From: Bacteriovoracaceae bacterium
GTDB taxonomy: Bacteria > Bdellovibrionota > Bacteriovoracia > Bacteriovoracales > Bacteriovoracaceae
Direction of reading: 5' to 3'
Assembly: GCA_021737405.1 (NCBI GenBank)
Contig: JAIPEG010000010.1
Coordinates: 1 to 64,000 of the forward strand
Length of the DNA stretch: 64,000 nt
The notes beneath the pieces were generated by a model. That model saw only the letters and a program-made list of their open reading frames with translations, did no database searches and was not told the origin of the DNA. Both the position numbers and the translations under genes were made by a program. Below, in pieces: positions 62,768 through 64,000 of the stretch; within the stretch, counting starts at the first letter, position 1, and every line of letters starts with the position of its first letter.

Positions 62768-64000
62768 ATGTCTGAAGAGAAAGAAAGATTTGGTCGATAT
62801 TTAATTTTGGATCACCTCGTTGACGGTGGTATGGCCAAAATTTGTCGTGCTCGCTTCCTAGGTGAACAGGCGGACAAAGTTGTCGCTATTAAAATGATTC
62901 AACCTCAGTATTCCTCTGATGAATCCTTTAAGACTATGTTCATGGATGAAATTAAAGTAACTTTTGGTCTTCTTCATCCCAATATTGTTCAAACATATGA
63001 TTATGGTTTACATAAAGAGCAACTCTTTGTCGCAATGGAATATTGCGATGGTCGAAACTTAAAAGAATATCTTGATAGGTTAAGACAAAAGAAGTTCGTC
63101 TTTCCGGTTGAGATCAGTATATATATTATATCTCAAGTCTGTCAGGGCCTTAATTATTCTCATACATTTACTGATAAATTAACGGGGAAAGCCGCGAATA
63201 TTATCCACCGAGATATTTCCCCTCATAACATTATGCTAACTTATGATGGTGCCGTTAAAATTATTGATTTTGGTATCGCTAAGGCCAATACCAATTCTGA
63301 AGCTACCCAAGCGGGAACAATCAAAGGGAAGCTGAGTTATCTAGCACCAGAGTATCTCGATGGTCTAGCACTAGATGCTCGCTATGATATGTTTGCTGTA
63401 GGTATTACTCTGTGGGAAATGCTTTGTAGCCGAAAACTCTTTAAAGCAGCTAATGATTTGGCCGTATTAAAGAAAATTCAAGAATGTAAAATACCTCCGC
63501 CATCAAAAATTAATCCAAACGTACCTAAAGAACTAGATGATATCGTTTTGCAAGCGCTTCGAAAGGATCGAAATAAAAGATTTGAAAACATGGATCAATT
63601 TAATCGAGCCCTGATTAAATTTCTCTATGCGAATTACCCCGATTTTAACTCATCGGATCTGTCGTATTTTGCAAAGGAACTTTTTAAAGAAGAAATCAAG
63701 AAAGATCGAGAGAAGCTTTTTGAATTTGGAAAGATCGACATTAAGGCTTATCTTGCCGATTGGAAAGATGAGCAAGAAGGTGGAACTAACAGAAATAAAG
63801 ACAAAGGTTCCGAAGCAATGAGTGCAGCCGGCTCGGATAAAGAAAACCGTAAGCAAGAAGCTGTTCTTGATTTTGGCTTTGAAGATGAGGCACCAACTAA
63901 AACGAGTTTGAAAAATCGAAAAACAAGGGCAACTAGCACAAAGGGTGCTAGTCGAAGTATCAAGAAAGATAGCTCTATTAAAGTTATCGATGGTGAAAAT
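62768..64000 (+). CDS. serine/threonine protein kinase, N-terminal part (cut by window end)
   Basis: An intact kinase core: glycine loop VDGGMAKICRARF, Lys in VVAIKMIQ, catalytic HRDISPHNIML, DFGIAK, and activation segment GTIKGKLSYLAPE. About residue 280 begins a linker rich in Lys, Asp and Ser. The frame is open to the last base, so the C-terminal part is outside. ATG at 62768 with AGGAGTG about 15 bases upstream. Function unknown; such Pkn2/Hanks-type kinases are common in Bdellovibrionota and Myxococcota. Confidence 0.92.
   Translation, partial: MSEEKERFGRYLILDHLVDGGMAKICRARFLGEQADKVVAIKMIQPQYSSDESFKTMFMDEIKVTFGLLHPNIVQTYDYGLHKEQLFVAMEYCDGRNLKEYLDRLRQKKFVFPVEISIYIISQVCQGLNYSHTFTDKLTGKAANIIHRDISPHNIMLTYDGAVKIIDFGIAKANTNSEATQAGTIKGKLSYLAPEYLDGLALDARYDMFAVGITLWEMLCSRKLFKAANDLAVLKKIQECKIPPPSKINPNVPKELDDIVLQALRKDRNKRFENMDQFNRALIKFLYANYPDFNSSDLSYFAKELFKEEIKKDREKLFEFGKIDIKAYLADWKDEQEGGTNRNKDKGSEAMSAAGSDKENRKQEAVLDFGFEDEAPTKTSLKNRKTRATSTKGASRSIKKDSSIKVIDGEN

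Noticed and set aside
1-64000. CRISPR array, prophage or insertion sequence
   Set aside because: I saw no regularly spaced repeats, transposase, integrase or phage structural genes.

Overview
The window is AT-rich, densely packed bacterial chromosome. It most resembles a member of the Bdellovibrionota, probably a marine Bacteriovorax/Halobacteriovorax-type bacterium. The grounds are low GC, many short secreted proteins and lipoproteins of unknown function, a TIGR02147-family gene, GYF_2/PilZ proteins next to a Ser/Thr kinase, a histone H1-like Lys/Ala protein, and Gram-negative envelope genes (MlaEFD-like transporter, LptE-like lipoprotein). The assignment is inferred from gene content; no rRNA is present.

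Layout. 1-9.8 kb is accessory: the 3' end of an Old Yellow Enzyme gene, a DCC-family protein, an SGNH-type protein, several small secreted proteins, a hybrid histidine kinase broken by two frameshifts, and a HExxH protein translationally coupled to a TIGR02147 gene. Diverged duplicated segments in non-coding DNA show past local duplication. 9.9-12.2 kb is a porin / FMN-binding protein / membrane protein operon, probably an extracytoplasmic flavin electron-transfer module. 12.2-16.6 kb carries an APH-fold kinase, a beta-lactamase-fold lipoprotein and a secreted protein. It lies beside tRNA-Asp, and part of the tRNA 3' end recurs at 12188, so this may be an old tRNA-associated insertion. 16.7-22.3 kb holds a metal-type permease, an SDR and a phospholipase D-like pair.

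22.4-36 kb is largely housekeeping: trmO-def, an LMW phosphatase, greB, a methyltransferase, a degenerate HD-GYP protein, nrdR-nusB, fabF-glyA, fabH-fabD-fabG-acpP and DUF177-rpmF. Terminators separate the fatty-acid and ribosomal units. 36-45 kb is a long co-directional run: shikimate kinase, a degenerate receiver protein, alr, mlaE-mlaF-mlaD, a GYF_2 membrane protein, a helical protein and an NPPY methyltransferase. The MlaD protein ends in a region that looks like an outer-membrane beta-barrel. 45-47.7 kb holds a DciA-like protein, lptE, holA and rpsT.

47.9-57 kb carries an acyl-CoA pathway (hbd-crt-acd, and a thiolase 3.5 kb further on), a histone H1-like protein with a Cys/His motif, a HAD phosphatase, small envelope proteins and a cyclic-nucleotide-binding-domain protein. 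57-64 kb carries a secreted HExxH protein, leucyltransferase bpt, a vWA-like lipoprotein, a GYF_2-GYF_2-PilZ protein overlapping an alpha/beta hydrolase that has lost its catalytic serine, a lipoprotein, and a Ser/Thr protein kinase cut by the window end.

The most interesting points are the H1-like/Cys-His fusion, the MCE plus predicted barrel protein, the flavin-transfer operon, the tRNA-Asp repeat, the inactivated kinase with its duplicated flank, and the GYF/PilZ plus pseudo-hydrolase plus kinase cluster. No CRISPR array, transposase, integrase or phage genes were seen.
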